Shown one piece after another: positions 9,291-18,310 of a stretch of DNA of 64,000 nt. The notes under the pieces were generated by a model. It worked only from the letters and a program-made list of their open reading frames with translations, made no database searches and was not told the DNA's origin. The position numbers were made by a program, and so were the translations under genes. Source of the stretch: an uncultured Francisella sp. (lineage in GTDB: Bacteria > Pseudomonadota > Gammaproteobacteria > Burkholderiales > Neisseriaceae); assembly GCA_943913135.1 (NCBI GenBank), contig CALTVE010000001.1:434001-498000 (forward strand), written 5' to 3'. Position 1 is the first letter of the stretch; each line of letters begins with the position of its first letter.

Positions 9291-9982
9291 CAATCATCGT
9301 ATAGCCAATGGGCGTAATTTTTTAGTGTCCGTCTATCTTGTTGCCAATTGCGACTAATACTGCTTAAAAGTGCATAAAAACGTTTACTGTGATTATGTTC
9401 TTGCAAATGACAAAGCTCATGCAATATCACTGCATCAATCAATTTTTCAGGTAACTTAATCAGTTGCCAGTTTAAAGTAATGCATCCGGAAACCGTACAA
9501 TTACCCCACTGGCGACGCATCTTACGTATTTTAAGCTTAGGCAGAGTGTGCACCCACGGTACTTTCTCCGCCCAAAAAGCTATACGCTGATTAAAGTAGT
9601 TTAAAGCTTGTTTCCTATACCACTTTTCCAATATTTTTTGATAAGTCCCCCCATCTGACCTGGCATGGACCGCTATGCCCAAACGATGGTCTGATAATAT
9701 TGTCACTGACGTTCTCTGTTTTTGTAACCGCTGCAATATATAGGGCTTTCCAAGATAAAAAACCTGCCCTTCTTCGCGATACTGCGCCGGCGGATGGGCT
9801 TGCACTCGCGCCTCTTGCTCTGCTGTTTTCTGCGCTATCCATTTCTGATGAGGTAAAAGTAAGGCATCGACTTCTTGCCGGCTCATCCCATAAGGCGCAC
9901 TCACCTGTAATTTCCCTAGGGCATCGATCGATAAAGCAATGGAATGACGACGCCGCTTCCTATAATGGATATAATAATTCAT
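9287..9982 (-). CDS. YgjP-like zinc metallopeptidase (DUF45/WLM-type)
   Basis: 231 residues with the metal-binding active site HELCHLQEHNHSKRFY (HExxH plus the downstream conserved HS), and the family block MRRQWGNCTVSGCITLNWQLIKLP just before it. The N-terminal half has RKRRRHSIALSID typical of YgjP-like proteins. The biological role of the family is not well defined. The start overlaps the 3' end of folP by four bases, so folP and this gene are probably co-transcribed. Confidence 0.88.
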   Translation of the reverse strand: MNYYIHYRKRRRHSIALSIDALGKLQVSAPYGMSRQEVDALLLPHQKWIAQKTAEQEARVQAHPPAQYREEGQVFYLGKPYILQRLQKQRTSVTILSDHRLGIAVHARSDGGTYQKILEKWYRKQALNYFNQRIAFWAEKVPWVHTLPKLKIRKMRRQWGNCTVSGCITLNWQLIKLPEKLIDAVILHELCHLQEHNHSKRFYALLSSISRNWQQDRRTLKNYAHWLYDDC

Positions 9983-10821
9983 AAGCTTGGTGCAGCTTGT
10001 AAAGCCTGATAAACCGTTAATGCATCACAGCTTAATTTTACTTCATGAGTACGGATAAATTGCACGCCGCCACTTATAGCGGCCAGCTCCAAAATTAAAG
10101 AACCTGCAAAACGTGCTTTAGGTTCTGATTCATTGAGCAGCTCACCCAGTACACTTTTACGTGATACGCCAATCAGCCAAGGAAAAGGTAAGCGTTTTTT
10201 CAAGTAAGGTAAACTTTTAATTAAAGATAAATTGTGCTCCACGCTCTTACCAAAACCGATGCCCGGGTCTAAAATAAAGCGGTTTTTATCAATTCCCCCT
10301 TTTTTCGCCCTATGAACACGTTGCCATAGAAAATCTTCTACTTCTTGTACTACATGGCGGTAGCGCGGTGCCTGTTGCATGGTTGCTGGTTCCCCCTGCA
10401 TATGCATCAGAATAATCGCAACCTGCGCTGCTTGCGCCATCAGTGCAATTCCCCCCGGCTCTTGCAAAGCGGCGATGTCGTTTAAAATATCCATTGCTCC
10501 TAAATTTAAAGCTTTTTCCATTGTTTCGCTGTGGTGGGTATCGATGGATAAAGGCACCCCCCAGTTTTTTACTTCGCATAAAAAGTCTTTAAGCCGGCGC
10601 CATTCTTCATCAGGGGCCACAGGAAGCGCACCCGGACGAGTAGACTCACCCCCTATATCAAGAATATCTGCTCCGTCTTTTAACAAGCCTTCTGCATAAT
10701 TTAAAGCTTCTTTCAGAGAAACCGAATAAAGTCCCCCATCAGAAAAAGAATCAGGGGTTAAATTTACAACTCCTAAAATAAGCGGCGAATCGATATTTCT
10801 TTCAAAACGACCTAAGCGCAT
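9979..10821 (-). CDS. folP: Dihydropteroate synthase
   Basis: 280 residues, the length of E. coli FolP. It joins p-aminobenzoate to hydroxymethyl-dihydropterin pyrophosphate in folate synthesis. Motifs: GVVNLTPDSFSDGG (pyrophosphate and Mg site), DIGGESTRPGA (pABA/sulfonamide loop), SIDTHHSETMEKAL, ILDPGIGFGKSVEHNL and IGVSRKS. It lies 12 bases downstream of the disulfide-reductase gene and overlaps the YgjP-like gene. glmM, its frequent neighbour, is absent. Confidence 0.95.
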   Translation of the reverse strand: MRLGRFERNIDSPLILGVVNLTPDSFSDGGLYSVSLKEALNYAEGLLKDGADILDIGGESTRPGALPVAPDEEWRRLKDFLCEVKNWGVPLSIDTHHSETMEKALNLGAMDILNDIAALQEPGGIALMAQAAQVAIILMHMQGEPATMQQAPRYRHVVQEVEDFLWQRVHRAKKGGIDKNRFILDPGIGFGKSVEHNLSLIKSLPYLKKRLPFPWLIGVSRKSVLGELLNESEPKARFAGSLILELAAISGGVQFIRTHEVKLSCDALTVYQALQAAPSL

Positions 10822-10833
10822 TTTTCTCCTTCA

Positions 10834-12222
10834 TCAAAACTGTTCTTGCGCACGTAATAAAGCTGTGCGCAAACCTTCTTCTACTACTGGGTGGTAATAA
10901 ACCCGATCAAGCATTTCATCGGCTGTCAGGCGGCTTTGATGTGCCCAAGCCAATAAATGACCTAAATGTTCTAAGTCCGGGCCTATTCCTTCTGCGCCTA
11001 ACAAAAGCCGTGTTTTTTTATCAAAATAAGTACGTAATAAACCTTTATTTTTCAGCATAACGCGTGAGCGACCTTGATTGCGGAAACTGACTTCGCCAAT
11101 AACAATACTGCCTTCATCTAAGGCATTGAACGAACTACCCACCATCATTATCTGAGGATTGGTAAAGGCAATCGACAATCGGCTACGGCGTAGACCTGGC
11201 TTGACTTCAGGATAAGAAGCAGCATTCATGCCGGCCGTATGCCCCTCATCCGATGCCATATGGAGCTCCAATAAACCCCCTCGCGCATCACCAGCAATAA
11301 AAATATGCGGGATGCTGGTTTGCTGGGTAACAGGGTTATAGATAGGGACCCCGCTATGATCCAGCTCCATGCCTGTGGTGCCAAGATCCAAGTGTTCAAT
11401 ATTGGGTTTGCGCCCAATTGCTGCTAATATGACATCAAATTCTTTATCTTGCACTCTTGGTTGTCCAGCTTGGATATAGCGTACCTTGATTTTACCCCCG
11501 TCGCTACGGGCCAATTGCGTTTGCGTTTTCCCATAGATATCGAGCTCTTCTTTAAACACCTTCCAAGCCTCTTGCAAAACCTTAGGGTCACGGATGCCGA
11601 CCAAAGTATCGCCTCTGTTATAAATACTAACCTCTACCTGTAGACGGGATAACGCCTGCCCTAACTCCATACCAATTATTCCACTGCCCAAAATACCGAC
11701 CCTTTTAGGCAGATCATCCCAAAAGAACATGTCATCGCTCGTTTGTACAAGATCGCCTAGATTTTCCCATTCAGGAAGAAAATTAGGGCGTGAACCCGTT
11801 GCAATGACAAAGGCTTTACTCTTAATTTCCATGTGGTCATCGATGCGTACGGTATAAGGATCAATAAAACGCGCCCAGCCACGCACTGTACCGCCTTCAG
11901 CAGTAAAATCATTCACATCATCTAGAATAAAATTAACAAAGCGATCACGTTCTTTTTTAACTCGGTCCATTACTTCTTTACCGTTCACCCCCACTTCTTT
12001 AACATGAACGCCAAAAGGAGCCGTATTGTTTGCGGCATGCGCTGTATTAGCAGCAGATATTAATAGTTTAGAAGGCATGCACCCTACACGCGCACAGGTA
12101 GTACCAAAATGAGCGCCTTCGACCATCAATACTTGATTGGTTTTTCTTCTGGCCATGCGGTAGGCTTTCATTCCTGCTGTACCAGAACCAATGATCACAA
12201 CGTCTGCCTCTATTTTTTTCAT
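10834..12222 (-). CDS. lpd: Class I flavoprotein disulfide reductase (dihydrolipoyl dehydrogenase-like)
   Basis: A 462-residue FAD/NAD(P)-dependent oxidoreductase. FAD motif VVIIGSGTAGMKA at residues 8-20; redox-active cysteines C43 and C48 in TTCARVGCMPSK; second dinucleotide motif GILGSGIIGMELGQAL; FAD motif FIAGDARG; C-terminal interface acid-base motif YYHPVVEEGLRTAL. Usually annotated dihydrolipoyl dehydrogenase, yet no 2-oxoacid dehydrogenase subunits are nearby. Its upstream neighbour encodes a peroxiredoxin-glutaredoxin fusion, so a glutathione- or thiol-reductase role in peroxide defence is an alternative. A terminator-like hairpin separates the two genes, so they may be transcribed separately. 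Confidence 0.82.
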   Translation of the reverse strand: MKKIEADVVIIGSGTAGMKAYRMARRKTNQVLMVEGAHFGTTCARVGCMPSKLLISAANTAHAANNTAPFGVHVKEVGVNGKEVMDRVKKERDRFVNFILDDVNDFTAEGGTVRGWARFIDPYTVRIDDHMEIKSKAFVIATGSRPNFLPEWENLGDLVQTSDDMFFWDDLPKRVGILGSGIIGMELGQALSRLQVEVSIYNRGDTLVGIRDPKVLQEAWKVFKEELDIYGKTQTQLARSDGGKIKVRYIQAGQPRVQDKEFDVILAAIGRKPNIEHLDLGTTGMELDHSGVPIYNPVTQQTSIPHIFIAGDARGGLLELHMASDEGHTAGMNAASYPEVKPGLRRSRLSIAFTNPQIMMVGSSFNALDEGSIVIGEVSFRNQGRSRVMLKNKGLLRTYFDKKTRLLLGAEGIGPDLEHLGHLLAWAHQSRLTADEMLDRVYYHPVVEEGLRTALLRAQEQF

Positions 12223-12249
12223 CTTGCTCTCGCCTCCCTTTTTTGCTGT

Positions 12250-12290
12250 CCTATAAAAATAACCCCAGCGGTACTAAAGCACCCTGGGGT
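12250..12290 (-). terminator. Intrinsic terminator after the peroxiredoxin-glutaredoxin gene
   Basis: Inverted repeat ACCCCAG (12262-12268) / CTGGGGT (12284-12290), with an inner GGT/ACC pairing. Read on the minus strand the stem is followed by TTATTTTTAT. It lies about 30 bases after the prx-grx stop. Confidence 0.7.
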
Positions 12291-12320
12291 CTTGCATTCT
12301 AGTTTCTTAAAAGTGAATGG

Positions 12321-13064
12321 TCATTTTTGATCTTGCTTATCAAGATATGCTTTTAAGTCATCGCTCCCGCCGATATGTTCACCGTTGATATACACCTGCG
12401 GCGTGGTTTTTCTGCCAGTAATCGCTACTAAAGAGGTAACAGTGGCATTATCTCCTAATACGACCTCTTCAAACCGCAGGTTATGCTCTTTTAACATCTT
12501 GCGTGCGGCCGCACAGTAAGGACACCCAGGCTTCACAAACATACTCACCGATACAGGCGGCTTATAATTCGGTGCCAGATATTTCAACATCGTATCGGCA
12601 TCAGATACTTCATAAGGATCACCGGGCTTTTCAGGCTCGATAAACATCTTTTTAATCACCCCATCTTCTACATACATCGAATAGCGCCAAGAGCGCACGC
12701 CAAAGCCTAAATCATCTTTGACTACATCCATGCCTATAGCTTTAGTGAATTCAACGTCACCATCAGGCAGCATAATGATGTCATCTGCTTTTTCTGCTTT
12801 TTGCCACTGATTCATCACAAAGGTATCGTTCACCGATAAGCATACAACCGAATCAACGCCTTGATCTTTAAATACTGGATAAAGTTCATTGTATCGGGGT
12901 AAATGGCTAGACGAACACGTCGGGGTGAACGCACCGGGCAAGGCGAAAAATACTACTTTCTTACCTTTAAATACGTCATCTGTAGTGACATCTACCCATT
13001 CAGAATCTTTACGCGTGTGGAACACCACACGAGGTACTTTCTGACCTTCTTTATTTTCAAACAC
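12321..13064 (-). CDS. Hybrid peroxiredoxin-glutaredoxin (Prx5-Grx)
   Basis: 247 residues with two domains. Residues 1-160 are a Prx5-type peroxiredoxin with the peroxidatic cysteine C50 in LPGAFTPTCSSSHLP. Residues about 172-245 are a glutaredoxin with the CPYC active site, TTPQVYINGEHIGG glutathione-site loop. In this family the Grx domain lets glutathione regenerate the peroxidase directly, so the protein reduces H2O2 or alkyl peroxides in the cytoplasm. The start is GTG at 13064 with AAGGAGG five to seven bases upstream. The downstream flavoprotein reductase could close the redox cycle. Confidence 0.93.
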   Translation of the reverse strand: MFENKEGQKVPRVVFHTRKDSEWVDVTTDDVFKGKKVVFFALPGAFTPTCSSSHLPRYNELYPVFKDQGVDSVVCLSVNDTFVMNQWQKAEKADDIIMLPDGDVEFTKAIGMDVVKDDLGFGVRSWRYSMYVEDGVIKKMFIEPEKPGDPYEVSDADTMLKYLAPNYKPPVSVSMFVKPGCPYCAAARKMLKEHNLRFEEVVLGDNATVTSLVAITGRKTTPQVYINGEHIGGSDDLKAYLDKQDQK

Positions 13065-13177
13065 GGTCCCCTCCTTGCATTAAACAAATTAATTAAGCAC
13101 AAGCGATGCTTTATTCCATTATACCTAAATTACTTTGAAGGTGATACTTCACTTAAGGAATTAAGGCGATCGAGCAC

Positions 13178-14404
13178 TCAAATTTTCTCTAATTCAAACG
13201 CTTGATGTAAAACACGTGTTGCTAGCTCTAAATAGCGTTCATCCAACAATACCGATACCTTGATTTCAGAAGTAGAAATCATTTGGATATTAATCCCTTC
13301 ATCGGCCAAGGCTTTAAAGATTTTTGATGCGACTCCCACGTTGGAATGCATTCCTAAGCCAACTGCTGATATCTTTACTACTCGGTCACTGCCGTCCACC
13401 TCAACAGCGCCAATTTTATCCTGCTCATTTTTTAAAATACGCAAGGCTTCTTGGTAATCATTGCGAGGGAGTGTAAAAGAAAAATCCGTGGTATCGGCGG
13501 TAGCACTCGCTGGTTGAATAATCATATCCACTTCAATATTGTGCTCAGCGATCGGCCCCAAAATTTGATAGGCCACCCCCGGGCGATCAGGAACGCCTTT
13601 TACATTTACCCGGGCTTGATTTTTGTCAAATGCAATTCCTGAAACAACCGTATGTTCCATATTCTTGTCTCCCTCAAATGTAATCAGAGTACCTTCCCCG
13701 GGATTTTCTTTTAAACTGCTCAATACCCGCAAACGCACTCCATATTTGCCGGCAAAGGCCACCGACCGAATCTGTAATACCTTAGAGCCTAAAGAGGCCA
13801 GTTCCAACATTTCTTCAAAAGTGATGGTATCTAATTTTCTTGCTCGCGGTTCCACTCTAGGATCGGTCGTATAAACCCCCTCTACATCGGTATAGATCTG
13901 ACATTCATCTGCTTTCAAACAGGCAGCAACCGCTACAGCTGACGTATCTGAGCCGCCGCGACCTAAAGTTGTAATCGCTCGATCATTAATTCCTTGAAAG
14001 CCGGCAATTACGACAACGCGATTTTTTTTTAATTCCTCACGGATGTATTTTTCTTCTATTTTTTTAATCCGCGCTTTGCCATGGACCTCGTTAGTAAATA
14101 TCGGCACTTGCCAGCCAGTGTAGCTGACCGCATCGATATCCAGTTTTTGCAGCATCATTGCCATTAAGCCAATGGTTACCTGTTCCCCTGTAGATAACAC
14201 CACATCTAATTCTCGCGCTAGCGGAGGGTCCTGAATGCTCTTCGCTAAAGATAATAAACGGTCCGTTTCCCCGCTCATCGCCGATACCACCACCACAAGA
14301 TCGTGGCCTTCCTTCTTAGTTTTGGCAATACGTTGAGCAACGTTTTTTATACGCGCTATCGATCCTACTGAAGTACCGCCATATTTCTGCACAATCAGCG
14401 CCAT
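13178..14404 (-). CDS. lysC: Aspartate kinase, monofunctional
   Basis: 408 residues, the length of the Bacillus/Pseudomonas-type aspartokinase. It phosphorylates aspartate as the first step to lysine, threonine, methionine and diaminopimelate. The N-terminal KYGGTSVG kinase motif, the TLGRGGSDTSAVA aspartate-binding motif and the YTDVEGVYTTDPR segment are intact. Two ACT domains occupy about residues 260-408 (VKGVPDRPGVAYQIL and SAVGLGMHSNVGVASKIF), so feedback inhibition by end products is expected. The gene stands alone, with 110 bases to prx-grx and 69 to dgt. Confidence 0.94.
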   Translation of the reverse strand: MALIVQKYGGTSVGSIARIKNVAQRIAKTKKEGHDLVVVVSAMSGETDRLLSLAKSIQDPPLARELDVVLSTGEQVTIGLMAMMLQKLDIDAVSYTGWQVPIFTNEVHGKARIKKIEEKYIREELKKNRVVVIAGFQGINDRAITTLGRGGSDTSAVAVAACLKADECQIYTDVEGVYTTDPRVEPRARKLDTITFEEMLELASLGSKVLQIRSVAFAGKYGVRLRVLSSLKENPGEGTLITFEGDKNMEHTVVSGIAFDKNQARVNVKGVPDRPGVAYQILGPIAEHNIEVDMIIQPASATADTTDFSFTLPRNDYQEALRILKNEQDKIGAVEVDGSDRVVKISAVGLGMHSNVGVASKIFKALADEGINIQMISTSEIKVSVLLDERYLELATRVLHQAFELEKI

Positions 14405-14473
14405 GTGCGCTCCTTAAATTATTTTTAGACCGGTAAAAGTGAAATTATGACAAATATACTTTTTATGGTAAAG

Positions 14474-15808
14474 CTAATGGATGATACCAATCCCAGAGAC
14501 TTCCCGGGCCAAGCGAGCTGCCTCATCATCCGTCAATGCACCCACAAAATCCAATACTTTCATATAAGCAATATAAAGGCTATCGGTTTTTTGAATAGGC
14601 TCTTCTTTTAACAGACACAAAGCATATCGATCGCTGACTAGCTTTTTATCGGTGCCCTGGATAAAGCGGTACGTAGCCGGAATCAACAGGCGCAAAATCG
14701 ATCCTAAACAAGGAAAAGAAGCAATTTCAGTATTAAGCTTAAACGTATTAATAAAAATTTTATCGCGTGCTATTTTTTTTGCATTATGAATCGCTTCACT
14801 CAAAGAAGAGGAACTTAAAGCCAATAAGTCCTTAGCAGGAAATTCTCCCTGTAAAATTTCTTTCTTGTATTTGACAAAGGTTTGTACCACATCAGAAATA
14901 GCATTGCCAATTGCCTTACCTCTTAGGCGACGGCAATACTGTAAAGGACTTAAATCTTCTTGACGCATCGTTTCACTAACGATTGGGTTGAGTACTTCCT
15001 GAACGTCCTCAACTTCTAACACTCCTAAATCAATAGCATCTTCTAAATCCAGTAATGCATAGCAGATATCATCGGCCGCTTCCATTAAGTAAGATAAAGG
15101 ATGGCGAGCAAAGTGCTTATTGTTCAGGCGCTTTAAACCTAATGTCTCACACACTCTTTCTAGTAAAGGGAGTTCCGTTTGGTAAAGATTAAATTTGCCA
15201 AACGGTGCATTTAAGCTCTGCCAAGGGTATTTCATTAAAGTACCTAAAGATGCAGCGGTCAGACGCATCCCCCCGTTATGGCGGTACATTTCTAAATTAG
15301 CTACCAAACGCATGGTATGGGCATTGCCTTCATAAGTCATGACATCACACTTTTCTTCCCGACTTAAATCTTTCAGATAAGGAATCCCTTCAACGGCAAA
15401 CCATTCCTGGATCGCCTCTTCACCCGCATGACCAAAAGGAGGGTTACCAAGATCATGGGCCAAACACGCCACTTGCACGACTGAACCGATATCATCGGGC
15501 TCAACGCCAAGAGGTAATTCACTCTCTAACATCACCCCTAATTGGTTGCCCATGCTGCGTCCCACTGAAGCCACTTCCATGCTATGGGTCAAACGATTGT
15601 GAATATGAGCCTTTTCAGAAAAGGGATGAACCTGAGTTTTACGGCCCAGACGACGAAAGCTGGTGGAAAATACTAAGCGATCATAATCAATCATAAAGTC
15701 TGAACGCTTAACTTTACTACCTTCCACACTCGCTTGTGTGATGCTAGGCTCTACACCATTTTTCCCTATTTTAAAACGCGCTTTACTTAGAAGATGCTCC
15801 CACTTCAT
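14474..15808 (-). CDS. dgt: dGTPase / dNTP triphosphohydrolase
   Basis: 444 residues of the HD-domain dGTPase family, hydrolysing dGTP or other dNTPs to nucleoside and triphosphate. The N-terminal block DYDRLVFSTSFRRLGRKTQV and the HD metal ligands are visible: H in NRLTHSMEVA, HD in CLAHDLGNPPFGHAGE, and a later D in EAADDICYALLDLEDA. This arrangement is the type-2 dGTPase-like form rather than enterobacterial Dgt. It is the last protein gene before the tRNA cluster and is transcribed in the same direction. Confidence 0.92.
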   Translation of the reverse strand: MKWEHLLSKARFKIGKNGVEPSITQASVEGSKVKRSDFMIDYDRLVFSTSFRRLGRKTQVHPFSEKAHIHNRLTHSMEVASVGRSMGNQLGVMLESELPLGVEPDDIGSVVQVACLAHDLGNPPFGHAGEEAIQEWFAVEGIPYLKDLSREEKCDVMTYEGNAHTMRLVANLEMYRHNGGMRLTAASLGTLMKYPWQSLNAPFGKFNLYQTELPLLERVCETLGLKRLNNKHFARHPLSYLMEAADDICYALLDLEDAIDLGVLEVEDVQEVLNPIVSETMRQEDLSPLQYCRRLRGKAIGNAISDVVQTFVKYKKEILQGEFPAKDLLALSSSSLSEAIHNAKKIARDKIFINTFKLNTEIASFPCLGSILRLLIPATYRFIQGTDKKLVSDRYALCLLKEEPIQKTDSLYIAYMKVLDFVGALTDDEAARLAREVSGIGIIH

Positions 15809-15902
15809 GCCACTTTATCCTAGAATTTAAGTTGTTCTAAGTTATAACCAAAAGCTAAAACTAACACAGAGCGAGTTTAAACAGGATATGAAAACAGAAC
15901 AA

Positions 15903-15979
15903 TGGTCGGAGCGGCGAGATTTGAACTCGCGACCCCCTGGTCCCGAACCAGATGCGCTACCGGGCTGCGCTACGCTCCG
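15903..15979 (-). tRNA. tRNA-Pro (CGG)
   Basis: 77 bases on the minus strand with acceptor CGGAGCG paired to CGCTCCG, the T-loop GTTCAAATC, anticodon loop TTCGGGA giving CGG, and the CCA end encoded at 15903-15905. Confidence 0.96.
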
Positions 15980-15986
15980 TAAAAAA

Positions 15987-16063
15987 TGGGGTGACTGATG
16001 GGGCTCGAACCCACGACAACCGGAATCACAATCCGGGGCTCTACCAACTGAGCTACAGCCACC
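15987..16063 (-). tRNA. tRNA-His (GTG)
   Basis: 77 bases on the minus strand including the extra 5' G (GGTGGCTG...) typical of tRNA-His. The anticodon loop TTGTGAT gives GTG. D arm AGCTCAGTTGGTAGAGC and T arm GGGTTCGAGCCC are standard, and CCA is encoded. Confidence 0.97.
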
Positions 16064-16067
16064 ATAA

Positions 16068-16144
16068 TGGTGCGTCCGACAGGACTCGAACCTGTAACCC
16101 CCGCCTTAGAAGGGCAGTGCTCTATCCAATTGAGCTACGGGCGC
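16068..16144 (-). tRNA. tRNA-Arg (TCT)
   Basis: 77 bases on the minus strand. Acceptor GCGCCCG pairs with CGGACGC with one C-A mismatch at the fourth pair. The anticodon loop CTTCTAA gives TCT. CCA is encoded at the 3' end. Confidence 0.95.
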
Positions 16145-16175
16145 TTCACAATCCTATCGCTGGGTGATTGAATAG

Positions 16176-16253
16176 TGGTCGGGGCGGTGGGATTTGAACT
16201 CACGACCCTCTGGTCCCAAACCAGATGCGCTAACCGGGCTGCGCTACGCCCCG
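16176..16253 (-). tRNA. tRNA-Pro (TGG)
   Basis: 78 bases on the minus strand, nearly identical to the Pro-CGG gene 200 bases away (same acceptor-arm style, D arm and anticodon stem), with loop TTTGGGA giving anticodon TGG and one extra base in the D loop. CCA is encoded. The two proline genes probably arose by duplication or share strong constraint. Confidence 0.96.
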
Positions 16254-16346
16254 ACAGAAAGCGGATTGTACCTGCGCTCCTTGCACTTGTCAAAAGAAGA
16301 AACTTAGCTCATGTTTGATATTTCCGCCCTTATTTTAAAAGATGCT

Positions 16347-16357
16347 TATGCTATAAT
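16347..16357 (+). promoter_or_regulatory. Extended -10 promoter of typA
   Basis: The sequence TATGCTATAAT contains a perfect TATAAT with a TG extension, 65 bases before the typA ATG. The -35 region is poor, as is common for extended -10 promoters. Confidence 0.6.
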
Positions 16358-16421
16358 TACCCGCTAAACCTAAAGAATTTTCTAAAATTATAGCTTCAAA
16401 ATTACTGAAGGCATTTTATAT

Positions 16422-18233
16422 ATGAAAGCCATTCGCAATATCGCCATTATCGCTCATGTAGACCACGGCAAAACAACCTTGGTTGACCAATTGCTAAGGC
16501 AATCGGGTACTTTTCGCGAAAATCAAGAAGTTGATGAACGCGTCATGGATAACAATGACCTTGAAAAAGAACGGGGTATTACAATTTTGGCGAAAAATAC
16601 TGCAATTGAATATGACGGCTATCATGTCAACATTGTCGATACCCCAGGCCATGCTGATTTTGGCGGTGAAGTCGAACGGGTCCTGGGCATGGTCGATAGC
16701 GTCCTTCTTTTGGTTGACGCGCAAGAAGGACCCATGCCGCAAACACGTTTTGTTACCAAAAAAGCGCTTGCTCTTGGCTTAAACCCTATCGTTATCATCA
16801 ATAAAATAGATAAACCCGGGGCACGGATCAACTGGGTGATCGATCAGACTTTTGAATTATTCGACAAACTTGGCGCCACCGAAGAGCAGTTGGATTTTCC
16901 TATCATCTATGCATCCGGCTTACACGGTTACGCCAAACTCCATGAGGACGATGAAAACAAAGATATGGAGCCGCTTTTCAAAGCGATCTTACAACACGTA
17001 CCCGAGCCTCCTGGTTCTGTAGATAAGCCTTTACAACTGCAAATTTCTCAATTGGATTATTCTTCTTATATAGGACGTCTAGGAATAGGCCGCATCTTAA
17101 ATGGACGCATCAAGCCCGGACAAACAATTGCCGTCATGAACCAAGATCAAATTATCGGCCAAGGTAAAATCAATCAACTTTTAGGCTTTAAAGGTCTAGA
17201 ACGCATTCCTCTAGAAGAAGGTGTTGCCGGGGACTTAGTGATGGTCTCTGGCATAGAAGATATCGGCATCGGCTTTACTTTGTCAGACAAAGATACCCCC
17301 AAGGGCTTACCGATTTTAGCCGTTGATGAACCCACCTTAACGATGGATTTCATGGTAAATAGCTCTCCCTTTGCCGGTACAGAAGGAAAATTCATCACCA
17401 GTCGCCAATTACGTGATCGACTTTTTAAAGAAACTCTTACCAATGTCGCCTTACGCGTAGAAGAAACCAAAGATGCAGATGTATTTCGCGTTTCTGGCCG
17501 CGGTGAATTGCATTTAACAATTCTTTTAGAAAATATGCGCCGCGAAGGTTACGAATTGGCAGTGGGTAAGCCGCGGGTGTTATATAAAGAAATCAATGGG
17601 GTCAAAAATGAGCCCTATGAAAATCTAACCATTGATGTAGAAGAAGAACATCAAGGTGCAGTTATGGAAGAAATCGGCCGACGCAAAGGGGATTTAATCA
17701 ATATGGAAAATGATAGCAAAGGCAGAACTCGCCTGGATTATCACATCCCTGCCCGTAGCTTAATCGGCTTTCAAAACGACTTTTTAACCCTGACCAAAGG
17801 CACAGGTTTAATGTCGCATGTGTTTGATGATTATGGCCCCGTAAAAGCCAGTCTTCCTCGACGTAAAAATGGGGTCATGATTTCACAAGGACAAGGAGAA
17901 GCCGTGGCTTATGCTTTATGGAATTTGGAAACCCACGGACGCATGTTTGTCGAACCAGGCGACAAAATCTACGAGGGAATGATCATTGGTATCAATAGCC
18001 GGGAAAATGATATGGTCATCAATCCTTTAAAGGGTAAGAAACTGACCAATATTCGCGCATCCGGTACCGATGAGGCAGTGCGACTGACTCCTGCTATCCA
18101 TCTTACCCTCGAAAGCGCGGTGGAATTTATCGAAGAAGACGAACTTGTAGAAGTGACTCCGCAAAATATTCGCTTGAGAAAGCGTTATCTCACTGAATTA
18201 GAACGTCGGCGTAATAAAAAAGAGAAATCATAA
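16422..18233 (+). CDS. typA: Translational GTPase TypA/BipA
   Basis: 603 residues, matching E. coli BipA. The GTPase domain shows G1 AHVDHGKTTL, the switch region RGITILAKNTAI, G3 DTPGHADFGGEVERVL and G4 NKIDKPGARI. Domains II and III resemble EF-G, and the C-terminal BipA-specific domain contains GRRKGDLINM and GEAVAYALWNLETHGRMFV. It acts on the ribosome in 50S assembly and in stress or low-temperature growth. It is divergent from the tRNA cluster and appears monocistronic, facing glmS convergently. Confidence 0.96.
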   Translation: MKAIRNIAIIAHVDHGKTTLVDQLLRQSGTFRENQEVDERVMDNNDLEKERGITILAKNTAIEYDGYHVNIVDTPGHADFGGEVERVLGMVDSVLLLVDAQEGPMPQTRFVTKKALALGLNPIVIINKIDKPGARINWVIDQTFELFDKLGATEEQLDFPIIYASGLHGYAKLHEDDENKDMEPLFKAILQHVPEPPGSVDKPLQLQISQLDYSSYIGRLGIGRILNGRIKPGQTIAVMNQDQIIGQGKINQLLGFKGLERIPLEEGVAGDLVMVSGIEDIGIGFTLSDKDTPKGLPILAVDEPTLTMDFMVNSSPFAGTEGKFITSRQLRDRLFKETLTNVALRVEETKDADVFRVSGRGELHLTILLENMRREGYELAVGKPRVLYKEINGVKNEPYENLTIDVEEEHQGAVMEEIGRRKGDLINMENDSKGRTRLDYHIPARSLIGFQNDFLTLTKGTGLMSHVFDDYGPVKASLPRRKNGVMISQGQGEAVAYALWNLETHGRMFVEPGDKIYEGMIIGINSRENDMVINPLKGKKLTNIRASGTDEAVRLTPAIHLTLESAVEFIEEDELVEVTPQNIRLRKRYLTELERRRNKKEKS

Positions 18234-18310
18234 CAGAGCTCCTCCTCTTCTAAACGTCCACTCCATGCCCTGGCTAAACTGATGATGGCTAGAGGAATTT
18301 AAAGCCCCCC

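Noticed and set aside
18234..18310. Terminator between typA and glmS
   Set aside because: No stable hairpin with a T-tract could be found by eye in this convergent spacer.
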